This document shows, one piece after another, positions 14,194 to 28,500 of a stretch of 64,000 bases of DNA. The stretch lies in contig NC_132888.1 of NCBI RefSeq assembly GCF_030463535.1, positions 7,476,081 to 7,540,080 on the forward strand. The letters run 5' to 3'. Made by a program: the position numbers and the translations under genes. The notes under the pieces are model-generated. The model ran no database searches and had not been told where the DNA came from. It was given only the letters and a program-made list of their open reading frames with translations. The DNA is from Salminus brasiliensis (lineage: Eukaryota; Chordata; Actinopteri; Characiformes; Bryconidae). The first letter of the stretch is position 1; the number at the start of each line of letters is the position of its first letter.

Positions 14194-14335
14194 TGCAACA
14201 CCGAGCTAAGGACTTCTTGCCTGCTGCGTTATCAGGACACAAGGAGCTTCTACTTACAGATCTCTTACAGCAGGAGGCACACACATACCCACACCTCACA
14301 AAAAAAGTGAGTTTATAAATAACTAATAAATATAC

Positions 14336-14370
<35 letters not shown>

Positions 14371-17300
14371 CAACAACAACAACAATAATAAACATGATCT
14401 TGTCATTTGTAGCATCTGGTCTCAGTTTAAGCTTCTACACAAAGCTATAGATTAGACACTGCAGTAATTAGATATAGTGCATTGCATTCATCGCTAGGGC
14501 ACTCTGCAGTCCTAAAATGTGCAGTATAGACTGGTTTCCTGTTTACAAACTTTACTGGGTGCACGCAGTCAGGGGAGAGATACGTTTTGGAGACATAGCC
14601 GGTCAGTAGACTGTGTCGTTGTCAGCATAGCCTGTACACGGTTAGTAAATTCATGTTGACTCCATAATAAAAAAAAAAATGTCATAGTCAGGTTTGTTGT
14701 TTTTTCATCTTCTACGATTCTAGCAAAGGGACGTGATCCACTCAGAATACTATAAAATTTCCATCCATCTTCTCTGAGGTTGGTGCAGGTTACTCCTCAA
14801 TTTTTTGCTGTCTAGTGTGAGGGCTGCTGCTCTCTGCTGCTCTTCCCCCCTGGTTGCGAGCGCATCTCTGTGATGCCTCTGCACAGAAACCTGTCTATCA
14901 TGAAGAAAAGCACTGGAGTTTTTTGTGTGAATGCCAACATACTATTTTAATCTGCACTTTAATATAAAAACGTGGTTTGAAAAAGCAGCCAAAGCTAATG
15001 GTTCATAGTCCACTTCTCTAATCTACACCAAATCAGTAATACCACCTGCCGAATATGGAGTAAGCAACTCCATGGACTCCACAAGACCTCTGAAGGCATA
15101 ATGTGGTGTCTGTGGTGACGTCCTGCAAGTTGTAAGGTGGGCCCCCCATGGATCGCATCAAATGGCTTCTTTTTCACTGCAGGGCCAAAAGGTTACCAAG
15201 GTCACGCCAGGTCACGCCACACCGCAACGATAGTTGTTGACGCAAGGGAGCGCAGCACAGACTACCGGAAATATAAAGAAAGCAGCACATCTGCTCTGCA
15301 GTGGAAAAGAGGCCAATGAGCCTTGGTGGTCCATGACCCAGTCACCAGTTCTCCTTTCTTGGACCACTTTTGGCAAGTACTGACCACTGCATACTGGGAA
15401 CACCCCACAAGACCTGATGATTTGGAGATGTTCTGAACTGTTTGTCCATAACAATTTGTCCTGCACCATTTTTCCTGCTTTAACACCAATCACCTTCAAG
15501 AACCGACTGTTCACTTCCTGCCTAATATATTCACCCCCTGACAGATGGCGCTGCAGAAGATAATCAGTGTTGCTCACTTCCCCAGTCATCAGTGTAATTC
15601 ATCAGTCATGTCTTAATTCTTCACAGCCACTCTAATCAGTGCTTTCTTAGGCTGCTGTGTTATGTTCTACTCACCCTGTCGTTCATTAGCAGGTCTTTAA
15701 CGATGAAGTTGGCCACCAGTGACTTGAGGGGTCCAGCAAACTGCTCTGGTGCCAACATGGCCAGGTGACCCAGTGTGGTGAGAGGGGTTATGAGTTGCTC
15801 CATGTTCTCCGTGTCCAGACTCTTATGCAGAGGCTATGTATGAAGAGAAACATGGTCAGGGTTGTATGAACTCCGATCCAAGACTATCCATCTTATTTTT
15901 TGGAATTTCTTATGAAAGCTTTTCAACTGGCATTTTAAGGAGGCAGAGTGAAAACATCAGAACATGCATACACAGCACTGTGAAAAATAAGGACACCCTA
16001 TGAAAACCTTGGTTTTAAAAAAATATTTAAACATAACGCTGGTGTCCAATAAAAAACATGCATGTCCATTTTTGTCCATTTATATTTTTCTCCATCTTTA
16101 AACCCTGTAGCTGCTCGGGACAGTGTGCGAAAATAGAAATGATGAAATCCAGAAATTTTTCTGTAAAATAACCATTTTGGAGATGCACATTTTTCACTGG
16201 ACAGCGACAATATGAACAGTCAATCTTGATTTGAGCAATACTGAGTGATGAAGGTAATGTAACTAGACATATAAAAGTAATTAAATAAAAATACTAATTT
16301 CCTTATTACTACTTTAATGTGTGAAATCAGAATCAGCTGCAGAACATCAGAACATGGTTGAAGAGGATTATTCTGGAGGAGTCTGGAGTCTTATTTAAAC
16401 CTCAGACGTTTAGTCTGGTCTGCTCTTGCTTGTTGAAGTAAGTGGTGAAAAAGATCACCATGACCAGATCCAGAGAGCTCTCTGATGGCACTGAGAACGT
16501 GTGTTACAAGCTCCCTCTAGACTTGGTAGTTTTTTTGTTAATTGTGTTAACATTTAGTATTTCTATTTTGTAAAGTTTTTTAAACTACCGTGAGGGACGA
16601 TGCACCAAGCTTTTCAACTCACCTTCACACCTGTGTAATGTGACGTGACCAACCTGAATAGATTTCGACTATAAACAAGGTTGCAGATGTGTAGGAGTCT
16701 GAACAGATATTTAAAAAGATCTCAAAACTATTAGAAATCAGCTGTTCCACTGCCTGCTAAATTATTTACAGGTAGAGCACATTTAAAACTACTGCCATCA
16801 TGGACAGGTCAGGCTGTCCAGGCAAGTGCAGCCCAGGAGTGGACCTCAAGAGGAATAAAGAAGCCTCCAACTATTCTAAAAGATCATCACAGGATCTACA
16901 GGGTGATGAAAGTTCATGAATCTACCATCCGAAAGAGACTGCACAGGTTTTTTTTTATTTCATGGGAGGTGTACAAGGGAAAAATAAAAAAATTAAAAAA
17001 ATAAAATATGAATTAACCATGATACATAATGATGGAGGAATGCTGCTGAAAATCTCACCTCAAATATCTGTGCAAAGTGGGTGTCTCTGTTGGAGAACAT
17101 GGCGTGGATGCAGCGGATGGCATACTTGGCCTGGCGGGGAGGGCCCTTCTTGGCCTTGTGCTGCAGTACTGGTAAAAGAACCCTAGGGGGAAGAAGCAGG
17201 TAACAAGATAAACAGAACTGTCTGGACCTATTCGGTTCAGTCATGTCACAACCTAATCATAACACAGAGTTAACTCAAACCAAAAGCAAAAACATCCCTT

Positions 17301-18943
17301 TATTTTATACATTTTATTCTATTAAAAGATAGAATAAAACGTTTCAATATGTGCATCAGCTCCAGGCCAGCCAACGTCCTTCTGCAGACAGTCTACAGCT
17401 GGTAAGAGCCCAGCAGCCCACTCACGATTTAATGTGTGGGAAGCTCTCCTCCAGTTTGCCGCCAGTGTTTTTGAAAATCTGCAGTGCTGCTTCAGCCACC
17501 TTCTCGTCGTCCATCTTCAGACAGCCGAGGAGAGACTCGAACGTCTCAGCAGAGTGGAAGGACACGGGATGAGTGAAGGACAGAACCTGGGGAGAATGCC
17601 ACACTTTAGTTTACAGTGCTTATTCAACACACACTAGGCTATTTAAATTCTACACACACACACACACACAGATTGCAAAATGAAGGTGGAGTTAATGCTA
17701 TTTACCAGGGCCATTTCACAGGACCACCACAGAGCAGGTAGTATTTGAGAGGTGGGTCGTTCTCAGCACTGCAGTAATAGTAATAATAATGACTGACATG
17801 ATGGTGATGGTGGTGTGTTAGTGTGTGTGTTGCGCTGGTGGTAATAGTAGTACATTAGACACAGCAGTGCTTCTGAATCACTGCTGGACTGAGAACAGCC
17901 CACCAACTAGAAATATCCAGCCAACAGCATCCTGGCCAACACAAGCTCTGCAGCAACAGATGAGCTTCTGTCTCGGACTTCACATCTACAAGGTGGACCA
18001 ACTAGGTAGGACTGTTTAATAGAGCGAACAATGAGTGGACACACACTAATATGCCACACCACCATTGTCAATGTTACTGCAATGCTGACTGACCCACCAT
18101 CTGTGGGGTCCTGACCACTGAAGAATAAAGGGTTTCAAGAGGGTGAAAGAAGGCTGAGAAAGAACTGCAGAAAGACAATGGTGTTAATGTTATGGCTGGT
18201 CGGTGTGTGTAGTGCTGAACGTCCTACTCCGATCACTTGCCCTCTAATGACTAGTGATGTTTGTAGTTCAAATAGAGAGGAAGATGAACTGCAGAGAACA
18301 TGAAATGTAAACAGGCTCCCTCAATTCTAATGAGGTTTCCTCCCCATCTGTCCCAGAACCATCACAAATCACCAATCAATGCTGAAATGAGCACATCATT
18401 ACCTTGAGGAGCTCCAGGCCAGCTCTAATAGCCTGCTCAGTGGGTACGCCTTCATCTTCATCATCAGCCGTCCCTTCTATGGACTTGTTCACTTGTTTAA
18501 TAAGTGCACTGCAGATGGAAAACGAGAGTGTGAGGCGTCAGGTGATGGATGAGAAACCAGCAGGATTAGAAAGAGAGAGAAAGAGAGAGTGTGAGAATTG
18601 TCAGGACACTTTACCTGATTGATTCTGTGTCAATATGGACAGGGGCAATCCTCTCTAGCAAGAACTTCACCATCTCCAGGAAAGGGTTGCTGGGCTGTTT
18701 GGGGCTGCCCAGTTTTTTCGTGATATCTTTCTGTAGAAAACAAAACGGCCACAAATTGGGGTAAGATAAACGCTGCTCTGAAAGGACAGACCAACAAACT
18801 TAACGCTGTGTATTTTGTAATACAGCAAAATGATGGGGCTGAGTCGACAAAGCAGTGATGGAAGATACAAGACAAGACCATCTTCACCGTTAGTGTTGGA
18901 CACAGATGGAAACTGGCCTCCGCCTTTAATCCATCCGTGCAGT

Positions 18944-18991
<48 letters not shown>

Positions 18992-21900
18992 AATACCCTA
19001 CAAACCCTACCCTACAAAAAAAAAAAAATGGCAAGCTAAAGGAATTCAAGTCAAAAAAAGAAAAGCAAGCATTTGAAAGACTTACCACGCAGACCTCAGC
19101 CTGCTTGCAGGAGCAGGAGGGACTGACCAGCGTCTCCAGCTGTTTCCTGATCTTCTCGTCCTCCTCCAGAACCTGTGCCAGCTTCTTCACAAAGTCTTGT
19201 GCCTTACCTGGGTCAGGCAGGTTCCCTGAGAATGCCAAAAGACACACAGATCAGTCGATTCGGCCATTCTTACTGAATCCCAACAGGAGTCCTTTTAGCT
19301 AATTAGTGCAGTGAAGTTATGAGACTTACTGGTGATGACCATGACTTTTGAGAAGACTGCCTTATTGTAGGAGTCCGACTGAAAGGAGGAGAGTACAATT
19401 AAACTGGTTATACTTTCGAATCACAAAATATGACCGTCTGGAGCTCAGATTAGTGCAAGAGAGAGAGAAATAACCTACTTTTGGCTGTTTTACAAGATCC
19501 AACAGATCTTTGACATGGTGTCTCAGCATGTTCTGGCACTTCCACATCTCATTCAGGGCTCTGAGGGAATGATTCAATGATTTAATTAAGCTATACCAGT
19601 CAATTAAAACCATATACAAGATTACAAACAGAACACATCACAATTTAACATAAATTATTATGCTCTTCAGAGGAAAAATAAATAACCAGTGAGAAGTGAA
19701 GCACTTTTGTTAGTTGCTCTGGATAAGAGCATCTGTTACCACCACCACCACCACTACCAGTACCACGGCTGAAGCAGCACACCGGTTTTAGTTATACTGT
19801 GGTATGAAAACTGATGGGTATAGTACCGTATACAAAACAAAACGAACAGAGAACCCTACCAATTTCTTATTATTTTGGTTTTAAAAAACAAACAATTAGA
19901 TTAATCAGAGTAATAATAAAATAAAAATAATAAATAGTAATAAAATGGTTGCACAGCTTTCTTATTTACTTATCAAATGGGAGACATTTTACACATACTC
20001 CCATCAATAACTTTCAAGTTTTACCTATTGTAAAGCTTGTTTAAGGAGGGGGGATGAATGAATGAATGAATAAATAAATGAATAAATAAACAAACAAACA
20101 AACAAACAAACACACACACACACACAGCATAACAACGACAGGAAGAATTCTGAAACACAGTGCACCGAAATTTTCTGGGGTGGTCTTCATACCGTGAAAA
20201 TCTCATCAAATCTCATACCATTGCAACCCTACCTATTACTACCCCTGATTTATAATAAATAAATAAATAAATAAATAACAATAATACGTGTATTAAACAG
20301 GTAGAGGTGGACTTACTTTACTGCATTTGAATCCAACGTAGCATAAAGGTAATACAGACACTTCATCCGTTCTGTAGTCTCTAGATTGTGAGGCACCATG
20401 TACTGTGCAAAGATTCGCTCCACAAGCAACCTGCCAGGAACAAAAGGAAGTTCACACTGTTCACTGCCGCGATCCAGCAGGAATGTTGCATAGGTGGCAT
20501 AAAGCTACTCTACTGTCTACAGTTATTTAGTGATTTCACTCTGAAGACTGCCTTGGACAGAGACCGACTTCTTAAGCTACATTAATATTAAAACGTTAAG
20601 GGATTAAAGGGCCAGGCTGGTATAGACACACACAGATTTACAGAAAGTGGAGAACCGAAATGCTGCATACGTAACACACAGTAGTGTTTCACACTGCACT
20701 AAGAACTGACAGACAGAATTAAAAACTGTGGTAATGTGCTCTTAAGGTCTTAAGGTAATGATTTTCTATGCATAATCGAGGATGGTGTGGTCTAATGCAC
20801 TACCACTATGGCCCAGGGTGAGCATCCTGAGCCATGCGGCTTTGTCATCAGCAGCCTGAGTCAGAGAGTGCACAATAGGCTGGCAGGTGGCGCTCTCTCT
20901 CTCTCTCCCCTCATCACTTTTAAGCAATGTTGGTTGGTGTCTGTTAGCTGGTTTGGCTTTGCTAAAGTGAATCAGGTGAGCTTCTGGTGGAACTGACCTC
21001 TGAATGTATTTGTGTGCTAATTCAAAGCCATTCATTGTTTAATGGGCAAAACAACTGCAGACACATGTAAGCCTGCCCAAGAATTTTGCATAGTACTGTA
21101 TACACCAATGAGCCATGAGATTAGCACCACCTGCCTAATATTGAGTACGTTCAAGTCATGGGCTCCTCAAAACCTCTGAATGCTTCCTGAGGAATCTGGC
21201 ATTAAGACATACAGCAGAACCTTTAAGTCCTGCAAGTTGTGAGATGGGGCCTCCCTGGATTGCATCAATAGGCCAGCTGTGGTGCTCAATGGAGCTCATG
21301 ACACTGTTGCCGGTCACCGCCTATCCTATTCTCTTTGACCACTTTCGACAGGTACTCTATACTACCCACAAGAAAACCCCCACAAGACCTGCCTGATGGT
21401 TAGGAGATGTTCTGAGCCAGTCGTCTAGCCATCACAGGTTGGTTCTTACGCCTCAGATTCTTACGCTTGCCCAGTTTTCCTGTTTTTAACACACATCACC
21501 TTCAAAAACTGACTGCTCACTTGCTGCCTGATATATCCACCTCTTGACAGAGGTCAGAGGTGTAGATAAAGACCTTTTTCTCCGTCTTTTTCTCACCAGT
21601 GGTGCTAATGTTATGGCTGATCAGTGTGTGTTCTGAAAGGGCCACTTTTTCATCAGAGCTGACTGAAATGCAGGGATATTTCATACCCAAATGGCAATGG
21701 TTATGTACAGACTAGGTGGTAAATACTTTGGAGATTTTCATTTTATACTCCAATAGTTTTAATGAGACACTGCTTTATGGACAGATCTGTATTATAAAAT
21801 ACTGCTGTAATGAGGGAGGACCTTTTCAGAACCCAATTTTGGTTCCCATTTGTTTTCTTTTCCTATTTCTCAATAAATTTTATACATTTTACATGCATTT

Positions 21901-24900
21901 GTGATAATATGCTTTTCTAAGTACATTGAGGAGACTGTTAGTGCTTAATAAACACTGATCAGCTGCAGGCTTCATTACTAACAGTGTAATTAGACTGGTT
22001 TAATTAGATGAAGAGCAGCAGATGTTGAGTATAAATCACTGTATTCAGTACGGGAGAGGATCTGAACAGCAGTTTATAAGAATCTGTCGCTACTGAGGTT
22101 TTTAGTCTGTGATTACATATTTCACGATAAGTCTTTAAATATGGTGATATAGTATTTTTACCATATCGCCCAGCCCTACTTTGTATTCAGCCTATATACT
22201 TCAGCGTGACTCATGTTGCTCCCCAGCAGTGCAACTATCTAAAGTGTACGTATCCTATTTTTTTTGGAGGACACCAAGTCCAAGGTAGACAATACATTCT
22301 GGTGATGCTGTGGTCAGCAGAAGTTGGTAATTATCTGCAGTGATGTGTTCATCACCAATAAAACAGGGTTGTTATGATCCAAACAAGATCTCAACAAACA
22401 TTATTGGGTAGGTTTTATATTTAAGGTGTGAAAACGTTGAACATTGCAGGTTTCTGTCAATTCTAATGTCACGTTCCCCTCTCCTCATCTCTGTAGTGAG
22501 CCTGTATGAGGAGCATCAGGACCAGTGTGCAGCTTCCTGATGCTATTAGTGTATTCTCTCCGTCCTCTCCCCACACTATAAAACACTCCAACCTGCAGGC
22601 AGCTCACACTTCATCATTATTCCCAGCCACTCAGGTCTGGCACAGCGCAGCTCCATACAGAGAATGTGAAAGCATTGTTAGAGGAGCAGGAGACTCACTG
22701 GTTCTCACTGGGGGGAAAAAAACTCTACGTAGCATAAAGTGGCACCTAGGTCCTATGCAGTCAGGGTCATTAATCTTTCAACACTGATGTTTATTATGGG
22801 CCATGCAAATTCAACAGAACATAAAAGATCAGAAAGGAAAAAAAGTATATTAAAAGCCTTTATCAAAAGCACCAAATATTTCCCCCAACACAATAGGCAG
22901 CAGAAGCACTGGAACACTGCAGCCTAAAAGGATTTTATATGAGCCATTATTCACCCAGACAGTGTTTTTCATTTCTCGCTCCCCATTTTTCTTTGCACCG
23001 ACTCCACACATTTGCTAGGAGTGCTTTTTTATAAACTAATTAGTATACCAGTAAAATTGGCTTCATGGCACTTGTGTATTGCCTATATTTTATCACAGAG
23101 TAATCCATATTTATTAGTACAGTTACACGCTTTTCTGTTGGCCCGGGGGAAAATGCCTGGTAGGATATTTCAATGACAATTACTATCCCCTGCAGTCGCT
23201 TACACGTTCGGGACCCTAGGAAGGATATTCATGAGTCAAAGGAACAAAGAATTTAAACAAATGGCAAGCACTGCCTTAGCAAATATGATGATGGCACAAT
23301 CAAGGATGCCACACTACACACATATAGAGCCCCCCAGCCCCCACCACACAAAAAATAAATACATAAATAAATAAAAATAGCCTGCTCAAATATTAAAATA
23401 TTATTTTCCAGGACAGGCTCTCAATGATGGCATGACTCATTAGAGTCATTAGACATCTGACTCATTAGATGGAAATGATGGCACCATAATCGTAATACAC
23501 AGATGCCCTTTTTTATATATTTACTAAAGATGGAGCTTCACAGTACAGTTCTGCACAGGAATTCACAGGCTAATATATTAATTAATTAAATAAATAAATA
23601 AATAAAGTATCATTATTGTTTAATTTATTATTATTATTAATTTATTTATTTTATTTCATCTTAAAAAAAAGAAAAAGAAGCCTATATACTTCAGCGTGAC
23701 TCACGTTGCTCCCCAGCAGTGCAACTATCTAAAGTGTACGTATCCTATTTTTTTTGGAGGACACCAAGTCCAAGGAAGACAATGTACATTCTGGTAATGC
23801 TGTGGTCAGCAGAAGTTGGTAATTATCTGCAGTGATGTGTTCATCACCAATAAAACAGGGTTGTTATGATCCAAACAAGATCTCATCAAACATTATTGGG
23901 TAGGTTTTATATTTTAAGGTGTGAAAAAGTTGAATATTGCAAAAAAATTAAAAAATTAAAAAATAAAAAGAAGCCCTGCATGATGATGCAAGCTTGAATG
24001 GAAAGATTGAGGTGGCATCTTTAATCACCAGTAAAGAAGAACAGCAAAGGGTTTTTTTATTCATCTCACTGTCAAGTTAAATAAATTAATAAACTAATAA
24101 ATAAAAATTACACTTCTAATATCAGAGTGACCATATGACACATCACACTCTATGGTGATATACTCTCAAAATGGGTCTCCAGTAAGTGGGGTCTTTACTC
24201 TGCTTCCACACTAGTTTTATACATTCTACAGATATGTGAATTTGAATAACGCCAGACTGATGACACTGGGAGAGGATTTCAACACCAGTTTCAAGGCGTT
24301 TCTGCACCTGTGAAGTCTGTATAGGATTGGCTAAATTATCAACTGATTGCTGATTTGGGCTGAATATGGTCAGTCATCAACACTGATTCAGAGTCTATTA
24401 GTCCCTCCATCTCTAGCATACAGTTGTTAACGTATTAGCTTGTAGCACAATTAGGCACAGCATCTATGCAGCAAGAAACTAGTTTGAAAAAGCCCACTGT
24501 GCAGTTTTACCAACTGAAAATAATAACTTGCAATTATAAACTGATTATGGAAACACTACAATAAGGCAGATGTGTGGCACTTGTTATTTGTGCTGCATCA
24601 CAGCATGTATTTAAAACCAATACAAGAACATATGCTATTAACTAATGATAAACTATGCAAACTGTTAAACCACTAAAAAGATGAAACCTACAATATGGAT
24701 ATACACATCTGATATTTTCACCTGGACAGCTCCAGAACCAGGAGCCCTCCTTCCATTAGGGGATCTGAAGTGGCTCTTCATAAACCATGTAGTAGCATAT
24801 AACTCAATGTAAGAGAAATGCTATAAAAAAATAGCATAAAAACCCAAACATGACTCTGGCATATTGAAACCAAGAAGAACCAAGAAGGACAAGCTCCTGG

Positions 24901-25382
24901 TTTTGAGAAGGTTCTCTCACCGGTCATCTATGCTGTTCTGATAGTAGATGTGCAGCAGTTTGTCTTTGATCCAGGAGATCTGTTTGGCCGCCTCCTTTCC
25001 TGCTTCCCCCTGCAGCGAATACTTCTTATAGATCTGCGCAAGACCCATCATAGCTTCCTTACGGACCCTCCACTGCAACAGGAGGGAGATAGAGGAACGC
25101 TTTAGCCCAAGCATAATGTTGAATATTTGAAATGGCACTTCTGTCACGAAATAAACACAAAGTAAAAGGGTGGAAAAACAGCCTCTGAAGTGGAGAGAAA
25201 GTAGCATTCATAAGCAATACCGACCTCTTATGGAATAAACAATGAGGTATAGTCAATATCAATACATCACTGAGATATAAATCTGCTGTGGTAGAGGGTG
25301 CATATGCAACAGTAACAGGCAACTGAGGGTACAGGTTTACAAGGAATATGGTAGTGAAGGGTCTTATTTTTAGCTTAAAGTC

Positions 25383-25418
<36 letters not shown>

Positions 25419-25487
25419 TCTAATTAAATCACAGACAATTTAGCTGGCTTGCCAAAATATCTGGATTGCAAATGAGCAAAATCAACC

Positions 25488-25520
<33 letters not shown>

Positions 25521-28500
25521 TAATAATAATAAAGACAGCTGGGCTAGGGAACAAAATAAAGGCAGCCTTATAATAAAAGGTGGTTCACCCGACCTTCTTG
25601 TCCTCATCTACATATAACAGAACGAACAGAGACGCTGTAGGTCAGCAGCAGGATCATTCATGCAGGTGTACAGAATGAGGATGAATTAGATGCCTCCCTG
25701 AACGTGGTCTGAAGAAAAGCTATATGTGAGTAATGGTTCAATTTTTCACTGGACCTCCTCTGCTTGGCAGCTCAAAGAGTCTGCAGATTAGATTAGGAGG
25801 AGAAATGGAGTAGGTCTGGAGAGAAACCACAGAGCTAATGTGCACAAGCACCACTAGCCAACTGCAGTGATGTCACATGGTTTGAGGGTCTTGTCCTTTT
25901 TGTGGCGCTAATGGTATAAGAGTTAGGAAAGGAACAGCACCACCCAGACACTGTTTAACACTTCAACTAAACCAGATTCTCAAAACCGAGCACGAAAGAA
26001 CCCTGCACTCACCCTCTTGTCGAGCGTTCTCTCTCTCACAAAGTTCAGCAGGGGATCGTTGACGAGCGCGAGGTCTTTTTTGGAGGCAGTAACGATGGAC
26101 ACGATCACATCATGCCGGATAGCTTCCTCTGGATCGTGGGACCTCACTTTGAGGTATTCTGTAGGCACAACAAGGTCGGTTAACGTCAGAGCAAAAATAT
26201 TCAACTGTAAAAATCAACCTTTCACACTGAATCGACAAAAGTATTGGGACACTTTCTCATTCATAGTTTCTTCTAAAATCAAGGGTTTTCTTGGGAAGAA
26301 TGCTTTATATTAGATTTTCTAGAGCATTGCTTTGAGAATTTGATTGTACTCAGCACCAAGAGAGTTAGTGAGATCAGGATGTTGGACGTGCACCAGTCCA
26401 CCTCATCCCATAGGTATTGGATGGAGCACAAACCATCATGCCAGAGAATAGTTCTTTCACTGCTCCACAGCTCAATGCTAGGGTGCTGTATACCCCTCTA
26501 GTCCATGCCTGGCATTATGCAGCATGGTGCCAATAGGTTTATCTGAGCCAGAGTCCTAACCTATGGGAGGTGCTTCTCTGCAGGAACTAGACAAGCTAGG
26601 TGTGCACATTTGCACATCTGTCTCAGCAATGGATGCACCGTAAAGTAGCTAAATGCATTCATTACATGGGGTGTCCACAAACATTTGGACATCTAGTGTA
26701 AATTCACACATCCTGTCCAAATAGCCCTGTTCAGAACGTCCAGTTTGAGGGCTTGTCCCTTTAAATGATCATGAGCCACTGCTCACCTCACAGACCCAGT
26801 TTCTTAACTCCCCTCCCCTGCTCTGGACATATTTTTTAACTTTACTTCTAGAATTATTTTGTTCCCCCGTTTGCACTAGCTAACTAGCATTTACTTCACC
26901 TTGAGTTCATTGCTCTCGCTCACTCACCATGCATTTTCAATATAGCGCCCGCCCACAAATGCTCTCACAACCTGACAATATTGACCAGCGGCTGCCTGGG
27001 GAAGCTAATATGGTGAAGCACTGATAGGAGGGGGTGGGGGACTGTATAATTCCAATGAGAAGACTTGTGACATAGCAAAGCCAAACCTAAACGTCTTGCT
27101 AAACTTAGTTAAATTAGTTCACATAAAAACCTCGTCAATTGTCTTATTCCAGTGTGGGTTTGTGGATTAGTAGGTACTCCAAATACCTAAATGAATGTGT
27201 ATTTATTTTAAAGTATTTCAAGCTAGATTTATTTCATGACCAATTTAGAGGTTCATTCTTTTTCTACTTCAATATCTGATGCAGCACTTTCTGCTGATGC
27301 TGTCTACCACATGCCCGATTCCAATATGCCAACTCCAATTGTGAAAGTGATGCACCTTGTGGTATATTTAAAAACCCATTTGTGAAACACCTGTGACCAT
27401 TTACTTTTGCTGGATTGCACAAATACATTGAATTCATCAGGATGTTCAAAGCACCTAAGCACACCATACAGTTAGATGACTCATTTGCATGTTCCCACCT
27501 TGCTGCAAGATCAGGATCACTATACACATACCTGTGAGGTCTTTAGCCAAGTCTGGATGGTTCATCAGGCAGTGACTGGCAAACTTCACACACTCCAGTC
27601 GAATGGGAACATGAATATCATTGAATCTGAAGAAAGAGCAAGTATTTCGAATCACTGACCAATGATCAGCAAGGGGTTCGAGAATATGTACTGCGCAATA
27701 ATGAAGACGCTCTACCTCCCAAGGTAGCACTGCCACAGAGGTTTGTTCTGGGAAGCGAGCTCCGAATCCTTAGCCCCAAACATCTTCGCCAAGAGCTTCA
27801 CAACTTGAAGACGCTCATCGTTATCGTTACTCTACAACAGAAGCACATACAGGCATTCAGCTCAGAGCCTTTTCCATAAATACAGCTGCAGAAACTAAAG
27901 CCAGGATCAATTAATTCAGCTGAAATGAATGAACTCATTTAGTCTGTTCTGCCTCCCTGTTATTCTACTTCGTATGAAGACAAAAGAACAAGTCTTTTCT
28001 AAAGCCTTTATCAATGCCCACACAGAGGGCAATAAGACCGGCATACATGGATGACTCTCAGTGAATACACCATTTATTATATACACCTAGAACATCCAGA
28101 CTAAATGAATTATCCAATATAGAGCTTGGCCTAAGGCTGTAGCCAACAGATGGAAATTTGCATGCTCAGAACACACTGATTAAACCTGGGTCTAGCAGTA
28201 CGAAACAGGCTGCCAGAGGGCAGCAGACTTTCTTCTCAGTTATTGCCATCGTTCATCTTCCCAGCATGTTTAGACTGTATATTAAAACTCAGTCACGCTT
28301 GCTCTCCATCATGCGGCTAAGTGTTAGAGCTGCTCCACTGTACCTTGAGTTTAAACTCTAGCTGAGGCAGCACAGACAGGAGTAGATGACTGTCGATGTT
28401 GTAAAGCTCCAGGATTAAATCAAAGACGTGCTCCGACAGGTCGCTCACTGATGTCTTCCCCAACATCAGCACCTGGTTAAAGAACTGAGAGAAAGACAGA

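Noticed and set aside
15212-15589. 125-codon minus frame as a host gene
   Set aside because: It lies within a deleted Tc1-like transposon and reads as a broken transposase relic.
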